The notes beneath the pieces are model-generated. The model ran no database searches and was not told the DNA's origin. It saw only the letters and a program-made list of their open reading frames with translations. From Candidatus Nitrosotalea okcheonensis (GTDB lineage: Archaea; Thermoproteota; Nitrososphaeria; Nitrososphaerales; Nitrosopumilaceae), in assembly GCF_900177045.1 (NCBI RefSeq), contig NZ_LT841358.1:1474219-1538218 (forward strand): a DNA stretch of 64,000 bases, in the 5' to 3' direction. Numbering within the stretch: the first letter of the stretch is position 1; each line of letters opens with the position of its first letter. Position numbers and translations under genes: made by a program. Below, in pieces: positions 26,422 through 35,034 of this stretch.

Positions 26422-26760
26422 ATGAAAAAGGATGGGGACGTGTATCAGCTTATTTATGAATCAAATCTAGACAGCAAACTAGAGCAAATTCTAATTGGAT
26501 TGGTAAAAGACAATCCTTCTCCGAAGATTGAATCAATAATTCAAAAGTTCCTTCTATATGTCCAACATTCCACAGAAAATTTCTGGACTACTTATTACAG
26601 TGCAAAAACATACGAAGAAAAACTAGATTGTTACTACCAGTATTCCAAAAACCAATGTCTTGCAACCGAGGTGTTAGTAAGGGATCTGGGTTCATTGTCC
26701 TCTGATGATGAAATAAAGGAAAATCTGGATGCACTAGTAAAAGAGAGTTTTACATTCTAG
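26422..26760 (+). CDS. Hypothetical helical protein
   Basis: About 112 residues from the ATG at 26422 (an upstream ATG at 26398 adds MIRRRNPV). Predicted mostly helical, rich in Tyr, Lys, Glu and Ser, with no membrane segment or metal motif. I recognise no family. It meets the coiled-coil gene at 26757-27350 end to end, with a 4-bp overlap. Confidence 0.5.
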   Translation: MKKDGDVYQLIYESNLDSKLEQILIGLVKDNPSPKIESIIQKFLLYVQHSTENFWTTYYSAKTYEEKLDCYYQYSKNQCLATEVLVRDLGSLSSDDEIKENLDALVKESFTF

Positions 26761-27350
26761 GTTAGAGAAGACTCGGTCTTTGGTCTAGTCTCTTTGAATT
26801 TTGCTATCTTGCTACCTTCTTCATTTACTACTTGATCAATGTTGACTAGCCTTTCTCGTAGGTTGGTGATCATTACTGCAACATCATCTGCTTCTTTTTC
26901 AACCTCACTTCTTTTTTGTTGTAATGTCTTGATGCCCTGTTTTTCTTCTTCTATGTATTGACCTACTTTGACAAGTTTCTCCTTTAGATTCTTGATATCG
27001 ACTGATTCATCTTCAATATTTTTTTCTAGACTAGTTCGCTTGTCTTTGAGGTCCTTGATCATTAAACCTACATAGTCTATAGCTTCTTCTAACTTGGTTC
27101 TCTTGTCCATTAATGCCTGGATTCCTATATCTTCACCTGATGTGCTCATACGAGTTTGTTGAATAGGTTCCGGTATTTTTACTTGTTCTGAAGGGTGAAA
27201 ATGGGATTCTTCAATGACTTCGGACGTCTTTATATTCCCTGCTTCTGGTTCATATTGAAAAACCTTGCCTGGCTGATCAGCGATCTTGCCCTCCATTCCT
27301 GAAGAAATCGATCCGTTCTCATCCTTTTTCTTTCGGAATTTGTCAAACAT
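26757..27350 (-). CDS. Coiled-coil protein, unknown function
   Basis: A 197-residue cytoplasmic protein. The basic start MFDKFRKKKDE is followed by a polar linker to about 75, then continuous coiled coil (about 78-190). The coil is built of repeated segments of about 35 residues with a D/N-LK/REKL/RT pattern (IKDLKDKRTSLEKN, IKNLKEKLVKVGQ, ITNLRERLVNIDQ). It could be structural or a scaffold. CdvA also has a long coiled coil, but the PRC barrel expected in CdvA is absent, so I do not call it CdvA. Confidence 0.6.
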   Translation of the reverse strand: MFDKFRKKKDENGSISSGMEGKIADQPGKVFQYEPEAGNIKTSEVIEESHFHPSEQVKIPEPIQQTRMSTSGEDIGIQALMDKRTKLEEAIDYVGLMIKDLKDKRTSLEKNIEDESVDIKNLKEKLVKVGQYIEEEKQGIKTLQQKRSEVEKEADDVAVMITNLRERLVNIDQVVNEEGSKIAKFKETRPKTESSLT

Positions 27351-27510
27351 ATTGCTTATGGGTTATTGTTATTTTTAATATATAAAAAGTTAATAAGTAA
27401 AAAGCTGGTTTTGCGAAGTTTGGAATGACAATCTATTGAATATTTCATCTAAATGGGTTGGTATGGGGATTGAGATATATTTAGAGACCTAAATCTTTGG
27501 TTCGAGTTAC

Positions 27511-27888
27511 TTGAATAATGGCAAAGTAAACCTACTTCCAATAGTAGAAGATATCATTGGATTAGATCAAATGATGCGATTTGCTGCAATAATAGATCTA
27601 AAAGGAAACATATCTGAAGCAATAATGAAAGAAGGCAAGACTTCGTTAAAGTCCCAAAAGGAGGAAGAGCATTTCTGCAAACAAGTGGCAACAAGGAGAA
27701 AAATTAGACAACAGTTTGACAAAAGCCTCGGACCCGTAAATTATGTACACATTGAACGTCAAAAAATTACTCAGATTGTTATCTATCCAAAACGTAAGAC
27801 TGTCTATGTGACAATGGAACCAGATATGGATATAAAACGAAAGTTAGAAATTGTAGAATTAATCAAAAAGAAAACTGCAAAATTATAA
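27511..27888 (+). CDS. Hypothetical protein, possible Roadblock-like domain
   Basis: A 125-residue protein starting with TTG at 27511. The pattern FAAIIDLKGNISEAIMK, then a helix, then QIVIYPKRKTVYVTMEPDMD resembles the beta-alpha-beta order of Roadblock/profilin-like small domains. Similar thaumarchaeal proteins are annotated only as DUFs. No catalytic residues are evident. The upstream gap 27351-27510 is AT-rich and holds the divergent promoters of this gene and the coiled-coil gene. Confidence 0.5.
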   Translation: MNNGKVNLLPIVEDIIGLDQMMRFAAIIDLKGNISEAIMKEGKTSLKSQKEEEHFCKQVATRRKIRQQFDKSLGPVNYVHIERQKITQIVIYPKRKTVYVTMEPDMDIKRKLEIVELIKKKTAKL

Positions 27889-27907
27889 AATTAAAGAGCA
27901 TAGAACC

Positions 27908-28100
27908 TCTCAATAACCAGATTTTACTCTATTTGTTGACTATTCCTTGTCTATAGGTAGTAGCAAAGCGTTTGCTTGGCTGCATAATCTTTGTTTTGTA
28001 TTCTGGCATGCTTGATTTCTGCTCTCCCGCGCTTCTCAATAACCAGAAAATTGACTGTTTCAAGGCCTGAAACTGTCGTTCCGCTATGCGTTCCGCTATG
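27908..28100. repeat. Small repeats in a 257-bp intergenic gap
   Basis: A 14-bp direct repeat TCTCAATAACCAGA lies at 27908-27921 and 28034-28047. CGTTCCGCTATG is tandemly doubled at 28077-28100. Short hairpins AGCAAA-GCG-TTTGCT and GTTTCA-AGGCC-TGAAAC lie between. They precede the wHTH gene and could be operators or an RNA; no reading frame is convincing. Confidence 0.35.
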
Positions 28101-28145
28101 AAATTTCATGCTGTCCCTGATAAAACATCAATACTATAACACCTC

Positions 28146-28433
28146 ATGTCAAAACAACAATACAGGTCCGAAATGGGCATCATAGCCGATATCCTTGGTG
28201 TGGCCATGGATGGAGGAACCCAAGGAGTGATTATCTCCGCTATATCCCGAAGAGCAAACCTATCTCATTATGCAGTACTTGAGAAATGTCAGAAATTAAT
28301 AGATGCAGGATTGGTAGAATCAATGAAATCCGACAGAAATAGGCTTTTTAGGGTTACAGAGAAAGGAATCAGGTTCTCCCAGGAATTCCAGAGATTCCAA
28401 GGCGTAATGCAGGGACTTAATCTCAGGTATTAA
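28146..28433 (+). CDS. Winged-helix transcriptional regulator
   Basis: A 95-residue single-domain DNA-binding protein. Helix-turn-helix and wing fit ISAISRRANLSHYAVLEKCQKLIDAGLVESMKSDRNRLFRVTEKGIRFSQEF (about 30-82), like the archaeal HTH_45-type group. It has no ligand domain. The membrane-anchored HTH gene begins 3 bp after its stop, and a secreted-protein gene follows, so these three probably form one transcript. Confidence 0.75.
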   Translation: MSKQQYRSEMGIIADILGVAMDGGTQGVIISAISRRANLSHYAVLEKCQKLIDAGLVESMKSDRNRLFRVTEKGIRFSQEFQRFQGVMQGLNLRY

Positions 28434-28436
28434 GAA

Positions 28437-29660
28437 ATGTATCAGGAATACCAGATGATCGAGATACAAAAAGTATTACCAGAAAGAATGCTTTTTGTAA
28501 GGATCAATTATACTCTCACAACAATGGTAAGGGCTCCAGTTGTAGCGATATGCTTTGTTTTACTCACCCTCTCTTCCTTTGTACAGTACGCTATAGGCAG
28601 CCCCAAAGTTCTTGATTTTACAGTTTATGCAGATGGAACAACCCATGTTTTCTATCAAACTGACGTAGACGCTCGATCACCGGATTTCAGCCTGAATGTA
28701 TATGGTAGTAATATTGAAAACCTTGTTGTACAGGACGAAAATGGAACACTGCTTTCAAGTAAGGTGAATGCAAATACTATAACAGTAGCAACTCTGGGAG
28801 CTTCCGCGATAAAGGTAGACTATGATACGCCTGACTTGATATCTAAGAATGGAAGAACATGGACTTTTCATGTAAATTCTCCTACTGATTATTCTATAAT
28901 GTTACCAAAAAATACAGTAATTGTCGGAATGAGTGCATCTCCTTTAAACATGCAAATAGTTGATGATCAATCACTTCTATCGTTACCAAGTGGCTCGTCA
29001 GACATTGATTATGTCTTTGGTGTCCTAGGTACAAGCCAGACTGCTACTTTGGCAATTCAAAAAGCTCAAGATTTTATCAATACTTTGAATTCTACAGGTG
29101 TGAAAACTCCTTTGGCTTTGGCAAAACTTCAGGAAGCTCAATTTGCTTTTAATCAAGGCAAGTATTCCGACGCAGAATCTTTTGCTAACTCCGCAAAAAA
29201 TCTTGCTCTACAAGAACAACAAACTGCCATCTCAAAACTATCCACTAACTCATCTGATAACCATATTCCAGTTAGCTCATCTGACAATTTATCGATCTAT
29301 CTTTTAACTGGAGGAATTGTTGCTGCCGGAATAGCTGGAATCATAATCTTGAGAAAAGCAAGATCAACTAAGATAATAACTTCTAGTAAAATCCCACAAA
29401 ATAATGACTATATTCCATCGAAAAAGGAGGAAATTTACAAACTCAAACCAGATTTACGTCAAGATGACAAAGAAATCATAGCATTCATTTCTGAAAAAGG
29501 AGGTCAGGTATACGAAAGCGAATTACGCAAAAAATTCTTGATGCCACGAACAACAATGTGGCGCGCTGTTAAACGACTTGAAAGAGAAGATGTTGTTGAA
29601 ATAGAAAAAGTTGATCAACAAAATCTTATTAAACTTCGTAAAATGGAGGATCAGAAATGA
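28437..29660 (+). CDS. Membrane-anchored protein with extracellular domain and cytoplasmic winged helix
   Basis: A 407-residue protein. A signal sequence near 30-54 (MVRAPVVAICFVLLTLSS) suggests the true start may be ATG at 28488 or 28524. A beta-rich extracellular domain (about 55-215) and a helical segment (about 215-275) follow. A single membrane helix (about 284-303) leads to a winged helix (about 345-400, GGQVYESELRKKFLMPRTTMWRAVKRLERE). The layout resembles archaeal COG2512-type membrane transcription regulators, able to pass an outside signal directly to DNA. It overlaps the next gene by 4 bp. Confidence 0.75.
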   Translation: MYQEYQMIEIQKVLPERMLFVRINYTLTTMVRAPVVAICFVLLTLSSFVQYAIGSPKVLDFTVYADGTTHVFYQTDVDARSPDFSLNVYGSNIENLVVQDENGTLLSSKVNANTITVATLGASAIKVDYDTPDLISKNGRTWTFHVNSPTDYSIMLPKNTVIVGMSASPLNMQIVDDQSLLSLPSGSSDIDYVFGVLGTSQTATLAIQKAQDFINTLNSTGVKTPLALAKLQEAQFAFNQGKYSDAESFANSAKNLALQEQQTAISKLSTNSSDNHIPVSSSDNLSIYLLTGGIVAAGIAGIIILRKARSTKIITSSKIPQNNDYIPSKKEEIYKLKPDLRQDDKEIIAFISEKGGQVYESELRKKFLMPRTTMWRAVKRLEREDVVEIEKVDQQNLIKLRKMEDQK

Positions 29661-30283
29661 AGAGTTTGACAATCTTTATTGCAACACTAGTTGTAACATT
29701 AATCTTGAATGGTCCAATCCAATCATATGCTGATCCTCAACTTGACACATTGGTGAGTATTGCTACGCAGGCACAAAACAATCTCAACATCAGCATATCT
29801 CAAATTCCTAATGTTCCAAATGAAATTGTTTCTCTATATGATCAAGGCTCTAATGAAACCGACGCCCTGACCAAGGCAGTAAATGCACAAGATATAGTAT
29901 CAGCTAAACAACATTTTCTTTCTGCAATGAATTTTTTCAAGATTACAAACGATAAGATAAATTCTCTTAATGCAACAGGAATAAATGACCAAAAACATAC
30001 AGACATAATAAAACTACAAAGTGAGATCACAAGATTGGCAAAGTTTGATGAAACGCTTCAATCTATAGCAATAACTAACCATATGGATTTCAACTTTACA
30101 CAATCTGATCAATTAATCCAAAAAGCAAAACAGGATCTTGATGCTGGTAAAGTTGATGAAGCATCAAAATTGATTGTATCTGTAAACCAATTTCTAAATG
30201 ATGCTCATGACTCGCTTACAAAAGTGGCAAAACAGCGAACCTCTGATAGGGCAAAAGATTTTACAAGTAAAACAAACCAATAG
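29657..30283 (+). CDS. Secreted helical protein, unknown
   Basis: A 208-residue protein with a clear signal peptide (MKSLTIFIATLVVTLILNGPIQSYA, cleavage near 25-26). The mature part is helical with several N-x-S/T sites. Its segments resemble the helical stretch of the preceding membrane regulator (AKQHFLSAMNFF, DLDAGKVDEASKLI versus KYSDAESFANSA). The 4-bp overlap with that gene suggests the two act together, for example as sensor and ligand-binding partner, which is inference. Confidence 0.6.
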   Translation: MKSLTIFIATLVVTLILNGPIQSYADPQLDTLVSIATQAQNNLNISISQIPNVPNEIVSLYDQGSNETDALTKAVNAQDIVSAKQHFLSAMNFFKITNDKINSLNATGINDQKHTDIIKLQSEITRLAKFDETLQSIAITNHMDFNFTQSDQLIQKAKQDLDAGKVDEASKLIVSVNQFLNDAHDSLTKVAKQRTSDRAKDFTSKTNQ

Positions 30284-30358
30284 GCTTGACAAATGGGCAG
30301 TATACAGTATCTCAAACTGTAAGTGCAGCTTCTGTTTAGTGGACAGAGATCCTTAATT

Positions 30359-30384
30359 CGGTTCTGTCGGTTGTCGGGTGATAA
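30359..30384 (+). repeat. Left terminal inverted repeat of TnpB element
   Basis: Begins CGGTTCTGTCGG and ends GTGATAA. It is the inverted counterpart of 31606-31632 with one base gap and one substitution. It lies 12 bp beyond the TnpB stop codon. IS200/IS605 elements normally lack such repeats. Confidence 0.75.
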
Positions 30385-30396
30385 ATAATTTGGACA

Positions 30397-31602
30397 TCAT
30401 TTCTTCCCTACAATCAACTTGCTTCCATCCACTCGCAGGATTACTGGCTGAAAGTTTTCCAGATTCCCGTTCACCGCTTCAACTAAAAGCCCTCTAGGAT
30501 GGCAAAACCTACTCCACCCCTTGTAAGCAATGTTCATGGATGCTACTACATCCCTGTCAATTGATTTCTTACAATTAATGCACAACAATTTTCGAAGTTG
30601 AAACTTGTCCTCTTGGAGTCTATCTCCGCATATTGGACAAAGCTTGCTTGTGCGTTTAGGATCTACGAATTGTACTTGAATCCCTTCCCATTCTGCCTTG
30701 TATGTAATCTGCCTTTGCAGTTCATAGAACGACCACGAGTTTAATCTTCGGCGATACTTGTTTCCCTGACCATTTCCAGTCTTGTATAGCTTACGGATTC
30801 CTTTTAGATCTTCCATAACTATGATTGATTTTGATTCTACGGCTCGTTGTACGATATCCTTTGATATTTTGTGTAGATGTTGCTGGATACGTCTTGACCT
30901 CCTATTTCCCAGTCTTTGCTGGAATGACTTTTTCTTTCTGATGTCCAATCTTCTAAATGATGCTATAACATGGCTTGTGTTTTCCTTTATTGAAAGTAAC
31001 TTGTTGGTCTTGTACATTATTGATTGCTTACCATCAAATGCAGTGATGTTTCTGAGGTTTCTGTCTATACCAATAACGTTTTCTGGAATGATTTGCTCCA
31101 TTTCCTTTCTGACTGAGATTGATATCGAATTAGGTGTTATCGTAAATGGCCTCGGTTCTACATTTTCTAGTTGTGATATTGTATAGTCATTTAATCTTAC
31201 TAGAAACTTGTCATGGTTTGATATTGGAATTGACAATAACATGCCAATTATCTTGAAACCATAGCAAGAAACAAGATATGGTTTTGATACATATGGAGAT
31301 TTTGGAGTTCTTCCCTTCTTGATGTCTTTTTTCATCAATGCTAACCTTCCAGATGCCTGAGATATTGCAGTTAACTTGTAATATGATAGTATTTTGTAAT
31401 TGCTCAGTTCCTTGTATGATAATATCGATAGTCTTTTCATGGTTGAACAATTGTTTGCTATTCCAATTCTGATACAGTCATTTACCATTTGCCTGAATGT
31501 TTCCATCATTGATAATAGTTCAGGTGGTGATTGGTATGATTGTTTTATACATTTGGTTGCCAATAATGTCCAACATAGTTGTGTTTTTACATTATTTACC
31601 AT
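30397..31602 (-). CDS. tnpB: TnpB (IS200/IS605 OrfB), intact
   Basis: RNA-guided DNA nuclease family, the ancestor group of Cas12, of 401 residues. RuvC motifs: Asp180 in VIGIDRN, Glu264 in IIVMEDLKG, and Asp349/Asp351 in SIDRDVVASMN. The zinc ribbon has Cys322-x2-Cys325 and Cys341-x2-Cys344. NSWSFYELQRQ (288-298) is typical. All expected parts are present. In related systems a guide RNA overlaps the 3' end of tnpB and reads into the flank; here this would lie at about 30340-30450 on the minus strand. That RNA is inferred. Confidence 0.9.
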   Translation of the reverse strand: MVNNVKTQLCWTLLATKCIKQSYQSPPELLSMMETFRQMVNDCIRIGIANNCSTMKRLSILSYKELSNYKILSYYKLTAISQASGRLALMKKDIKKGRTPKSPYVSKPYLVSCYGFKIIGMLLSIPISNHDKFLVRLNDYTISQLENVEPRPFTITPNSISISVRKEMEQIIPENVIGIDRNLRNITAFDGKQSIMYKTNKLLSIKENTSHVIASFRRLDIRKKKSFQQRLGNRRSRRIQQHLHKISKDIVQRAVESKSIIVMEDLKGIRKLYKTGNGQGNKYRRRLNSWSFYELQRQITYKAEWEGIQVQFVDPKRTSKLCPICGDRLQEDKFQLRKLLCINCKKSIDRDVVASMNIAYKGWSRFCHPRGLLVEAVNGNLENFQPVILRVDGSKLIVGKK

Positions 31603-31605
31603 TTG

Positions 31606-31632
31606 TTATCACTCGACAACCCGACAGAACCG
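31606..31632 (-). repeat. Right terminal inverted repeat of TnpB element
   Basis: The reverse complement begins CGGTTCTGTCGGG and ends GAGTGATAA, matching the repeat at 30359-30384 apart from one inserted G and one G/A change. It ends 4 bp upstream of the TnpB start codon. Confidence 0.75.
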
Positions 31633-31675
31633 ATTTACATAAAATTCATATAGATTTTTACCAGACCCAAAAGCG

Positions 31676-31873
31676 ATGGCTTCAAAGCAAATTTCTGCAG
31701 GCGTGGGAATACCAATGATAATAGTTGGCATTATACTTGCTTTCATTTTAGCACCAATACAAGCTGACTTGACAGATACTGTAGAATTTATTGGAAGTCT
31801 TATCGGAATCTTGGGAGTGATAATTTTCATAGCTGGATTCTTTTCAAGAACAGTACCTGCAATTACATCCTAA
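31676..31873 (+). CDS. Small two-helix membrane protein
   Basis: A 65-residue protein, with hydrophobic helices at about 8-27 and 38-57 and glycine-rich packing (GVGIPMIIVGIILAF, GSLIGILGVIIFIAGFF). No family is recognised beyond small archaeal membrane proteins. It lies just downstream of the TnpB element and ends convergently with the NHL-repeat protein gene. Confidence 0.55.
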   Translation: MASKQISAGVGIPMIIVGIILAFILAPIQADLTDTVEFIGSLIGILGVIIFIAGFFSRTVPAITS

Positions 31874-34227
31874 ATCTTCATCGCTCCAATTGATAAGAGA
31901 TGTTGGATAGCAGCCCAAAAAGTATTATCATCAATTTGGCCTGAATACCACTGTCTCACATTTCCCTTTAACCAATTTGGAATTTTCATAGTGTCATCTA
32001 GATTCATTGATGGTGTTTTGATTATGCCTTGATTTACTACATATATCACTGCTTGAGAAAAATCTTTTTTGCCTAAAACTCCCTCCGCCCACCCAATGGA
32101 TGTATTTTTTATCCAGCTAGGCAAAATGTTCGCAGTTCCACCATAGAGTGCAAATTTCTGTACACTGTTCTCTTGCTTATCTACAACATAGATATTATCT
32201 GCTGCGTCAATCGCAAGACCAACGGGCTGTTCAAACCCACCCTGCCCATTTTGTTGCATACTCCAACTCCAAAGAAAGTTTCCATGAGAGTCAAATTTTT
32301 GGATTCTATGATTGCCGGTGTCTGCTACATAGATGTTATCTTTAGAATCAATAGCTATTGCTGACGGATTGATAAATCTGCCATCATCAGTTCCTGTGGA
32401 TCCATACCAGTTTAGAAATTTTCCAATACTAGAATATTTCAATATCTTGTTGTCTGTTGAAATAGTGTACAAGTTATCTCTTGAATCAAATGCTAATGCT
32501 TTAATGCCTGAGAAACTAGCCCCGTCTGCAAATGATGAGTCTATCTTATCTTCATAAGTGCCCTTGTTGTCAAACAATTGAATAGATCCTCGTCCCATGT
32601 CTCCTACAACAAGATCACCACTGTGATCTGAATTTATTGCAGTTGGTATCTGAAACATGCCTGGATTATCACCATACGTACCCCATGAATAAACAAAACT
32701 TCCAGTCTTGTTGAACATGATTATTCTTGAATTTCCACTGTCTGCTACATACACATAGTTTTCATTTACAAATATGCCTGATGGATTTTTGAATTGTCCA
32801 CTTGCTGAACCTACATCACCCCATGAGAGAAGCAGGTTGTTTTTATCATCGAACTTTTTTATTTTCGAATTTCCGGAATCTACAACGTAGATATTGTTGT
32901 CTTGATCAATGGCTATACCAGTTGGAGACTTGAATGTTGTTGAATTGATTGCTGAAACAAAGGTGGGAATGTTGTATTGAACTGGATCTAGAATCTCTCC
33001 ACTGTCAACTGGTGACCCATCTACGTTAAAAGATGAATTTTTTATAATTCCATCATAATTCACATACAGTTTCCATGTCCCCCGGCTGTCATTTTGAGCA
33101 ATCTTGTGGGGTATGATAATTTCAGTTGTATCCATTGGCAATAATATGGCTGGGCTTGCATTACCGTTGGGACTTGTTATCCATGTACTTATTGAATTTG
33201 TAGTAACATTTGATACATGTATCTCAAAGTTAGCAATTTCGCCTGGTCTATAGTTTAGTTTGTTTGGAAATATGTCCAATTTAATGTTAGGCAGCTCCAG
33301 AGAATTCTGAACTATCTTGAAAGAACCTGTCTTTACTATGCCAGCATAATCGATTTCAAAATTATAGGTTCCAATTATCTTGGGCAAGTTATTGAGCGCT
33401 AAAACATAATGTACAGATTGTGGGTAAAATTGACTGCTGGTTGTATTTCCCAAAGGATCTGTTATTTTTATAGTACCGCTTGATTCAGTTAACTTGGTAA
33501 ATATCAAATCAAGCTCTACCTGATTTCCTGAATAAAAGGTGGCCGAATTCTCTACTGATATGTCTATTAGCTTGTTTATGTCGCCTAAGATAAATGGTAC
33601 ATATTTGACAGAATTAAAATATTGAATTTTTAAGTTGTATAATCCTGGAGGATTGTATTTAGCAAATTGTAACATTGGAAAATGATATGTTACACTTGGC
33701 TGGTCTGCTTTTACTTCAATTTCTGTTATTCCAATTGCATTATTTCCGTTCTGATCATAAAAATCTAGAAAATAAGAATGAGCAAATTTGGCATATGGGC
33801 TATAGTAAGATGAAGAAATGTTGATGTTCATTGTGTCCGGTTCATAATATGTTATCTTGTCTGTTATTACAGTTAAATCAAGAGGCATGACATTGACACG
33901 AACTGTTTGATTACTGCCTTCATATGCATAATTGATTAACCATGGACCAAACTCATTATCGTTTGCACTTCGTATAATTTGGTGTATTGCTTTTCCTGAC
34001 CTTATTTGCTGGTCCAATACTCCTGATATTGTTGAATTGTCGGGTCTGTGGGCAACCCAATTTACCTGACCACCATTATATCCCTGAATTGTAACATTGA
34101 CCTTTATCCAATCATTTGCTCCAAACTCTTGTTTTTCAGGAACAGCATTTATCGTTAAGGCACTTGCATCTTGGTAAACAACAAATGGCAAGGTCACAAG
34201 TACAAATAAGAAAATTAGCTTTTCCAC
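31870..34227 (-). CDS. Exported NHL-repeat beta-propeller protein
   Basis: A 785-residue secreted protein. Signal peptide (about 1-23), several Ig/MG2-like beta domains (about 25-430) and an NHL six-bladed propeller (about 432-700). Blades are marked by PTGIAIDQDNNIYVVDSGNSKIKKFD-type motifs repeated about 46 residues apart. The C-terminus (about 712-785) has two copies of the W-rich motif common in thaumarchaeal surface proteins (PSWIKNTSIGWAEG, PNWLKGNVRQWYSG). N-x-S/T sites are many. The likely role is cell-surface binding or scaffolding. Confidence 0.8.
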   Translation of the reverse strand: MEKLIFLFVLVTLPFVVYQDASALTINAVPEKQEFGANDWIKVNVTIQGYNGGQVNWVAHRPDNSTISGVLDQQIRSGKAIHQIIRSANDNEFGPWLINYAYEGSNQTVRVNVMPLDLTVITDKITYYEPDTMNINISSSYYSPYAKFAHSYFLDFYDQNGNNAIGITEIEVKADQPSVTYHFPMLQFAKYNPPGLYNLKIQYFNSVKYVPFILGDINKLIDISVENSATFYSGNQVELDLIFTKLTESSGTIKITDPLGNTTSSQFYPQSVHYVLALNNLPKIIGTYNFEIDYAGIVKTGSFKIVQNSLELPNIKLDIFPNKLNYRPGEIANFEIHVSNVTTNSISTWITSPNGNASPAILLPMDTTEIIIPHKIAQNDSRGTWKLYVNYDGIIKNSSFNVDGSPVDSGEILDPVQYNIPTFVSAINSTTFKSPTGIAIDQDNNIYVVDSGNSKIKKFDDKNNLLLSWGDVGSASGQFKNPSGIFVNENYVYVADSGNSRIIMFNKTGSFVYSWGTYGDNPGMFQIPTAINSDHSGDLVVGDMGRGSIQLFDNKGTYEDKIDSSFADGASFSGIKALAFDSRDNLYTISTDNKILKYSSIGKFLNWYGSTGTDDGRFINPSAIAIDSKDNIYVADTGNHRIQKFDSHGNFLWSWSMQQNGQGGFEQPVGLAIDAADNIYVVDKQENSVQKFALYGGTANILPSWIKNTSIGWAEGVLGKKDFSQAVIYVVNQGIIKTPSMNLDDTMKIPNWLKGNVRQWYSGQIDDNTFWAAIQHLLSIGAMKI

Positions 34228-34320
34228 TGTAAATTATTGTATTTGCTATTATATCCTCTTTGGCAAAAAATCATTCATAAGAAGATCCAATTAAATAATG
34301 AATAAGTACAGATCGAATAC

Positions 34321-35034
34321 TTGAACGTACGGCTTTATGAGATATTTACATCTGTTGAAGGGGAAGGAATACTGTATGGTACAAAGACTCTCTTTGTAAG
34401 ATTGTCAGGATGCCCTTTCAAGTGTTTTTATTGTGATACTAAAGGGGCACTCCCAATGAATTCTGGAAAGGAATATTCAATTAGTAAAGCAAAAGAACTA
34501 ATCAAAAAGAATCTCAAGAAAAATACATACAAAGTTAATTTTACTGGCGGAGATCCGCTTGCTCAGTCAAAAGCTGTTGCAGAATTGGCAAACTTTGTTC
34601 AAAGTAAAAAAATTCATACTTATCTAGAATCATCTTGTTATGATTCTTCCAAGTTTGCAGAAGTTCTTCCTTACATCAATTTTGTAAAAATTGAATTTAA
34701 AACTCCAGAATCAGGCTTTGTTGATTCAAAACATTATTCTAAACTTTTAGAAAATGAACTTGAATGCCTAAGGCTAGCGAAAAAATCAAAGAAAACAACC
34801 TATGTAAAGGTAGTAATAAGTTCAAAGACACAATTGGGCCCATTCAAGAAACTTCTCAGACAAATATTCAAAATAATGTCAAAAACGGAACTTGCAGGAT
34901 TTATAATACAGCCTACGTATGGTATTTCCGAACCTAGTTTGGAACATCTATTTAGCTTTTATGATTTAGTTTATGCCTATGATGATCAAGTTAGAATAGT
35001 ACCACAGCTTCATAAATTCATAGGTGCACCTTGA
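34321..35034 (+). CDS. queE: 7-carboxy-7-deazaguanine synthase (QueE)
   Basis: Radical SAM enzyme that converts 6-carboxytetrahydropterin to CDG on the path to preQ0 and archaeosine. The 237-residue protein has the cluster motif GCPFKCFYCD (Cys31, Cys35, Cys38), FTSVEGEG near the N-terminus and NFTGGDPL (SAM-binding GGE equivalent). Start TTG at 34321. It overlaps folE by 4 bp, and queC lies just downstream on the other strand. Confidence 0.9.
   Translation: MNVRLYEIFTSVEGEGILYGTKTLFVRLSGCPFKCFYCDTKGALPMNSGKEYSISKAKELIKKNLKKNTYKVNFTGGDPLAQSKAVAELANFVQSKKIHTYLESSCYDSSKFAEVLPYINFVKIEFKTPESGFVDSKHYSKLLENELECLRLAKKSKKTTYVKVVISSKTQLGPFKKLLRQIFKIMSKTELAGFIIQPTYGISEPSLEHLFSFYDLVYAYDDQVRIVPQLHKFIGAP

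Larger units (their letters stand above)
30359..31632 (-). mobile_element. TnpB-only insertion element with inverted ends
   Basis: A 1274-bp unit carrying one intact tnpB and no tnpA, bounded by imperfect 26/27-bp inverted repeats. Flanks are TTAAT on the left and ATTTAC on the right; no clear target duplication is seen. The element sits about 43 bp before the small membrane protein gene at 31676, so may have changed its promoter. The same 11-bp outer end occurs at 55005-55015 beside a dead tnpB, suggesting a related element once moved there. Confidence 0.7.

Noticed and set aside
26757..27350. Coiled-coil protein as CdvA
   Set aside because: No N-terminal PRC-barrel domain is visible and no cdvB or cdvC gene is adjacent.
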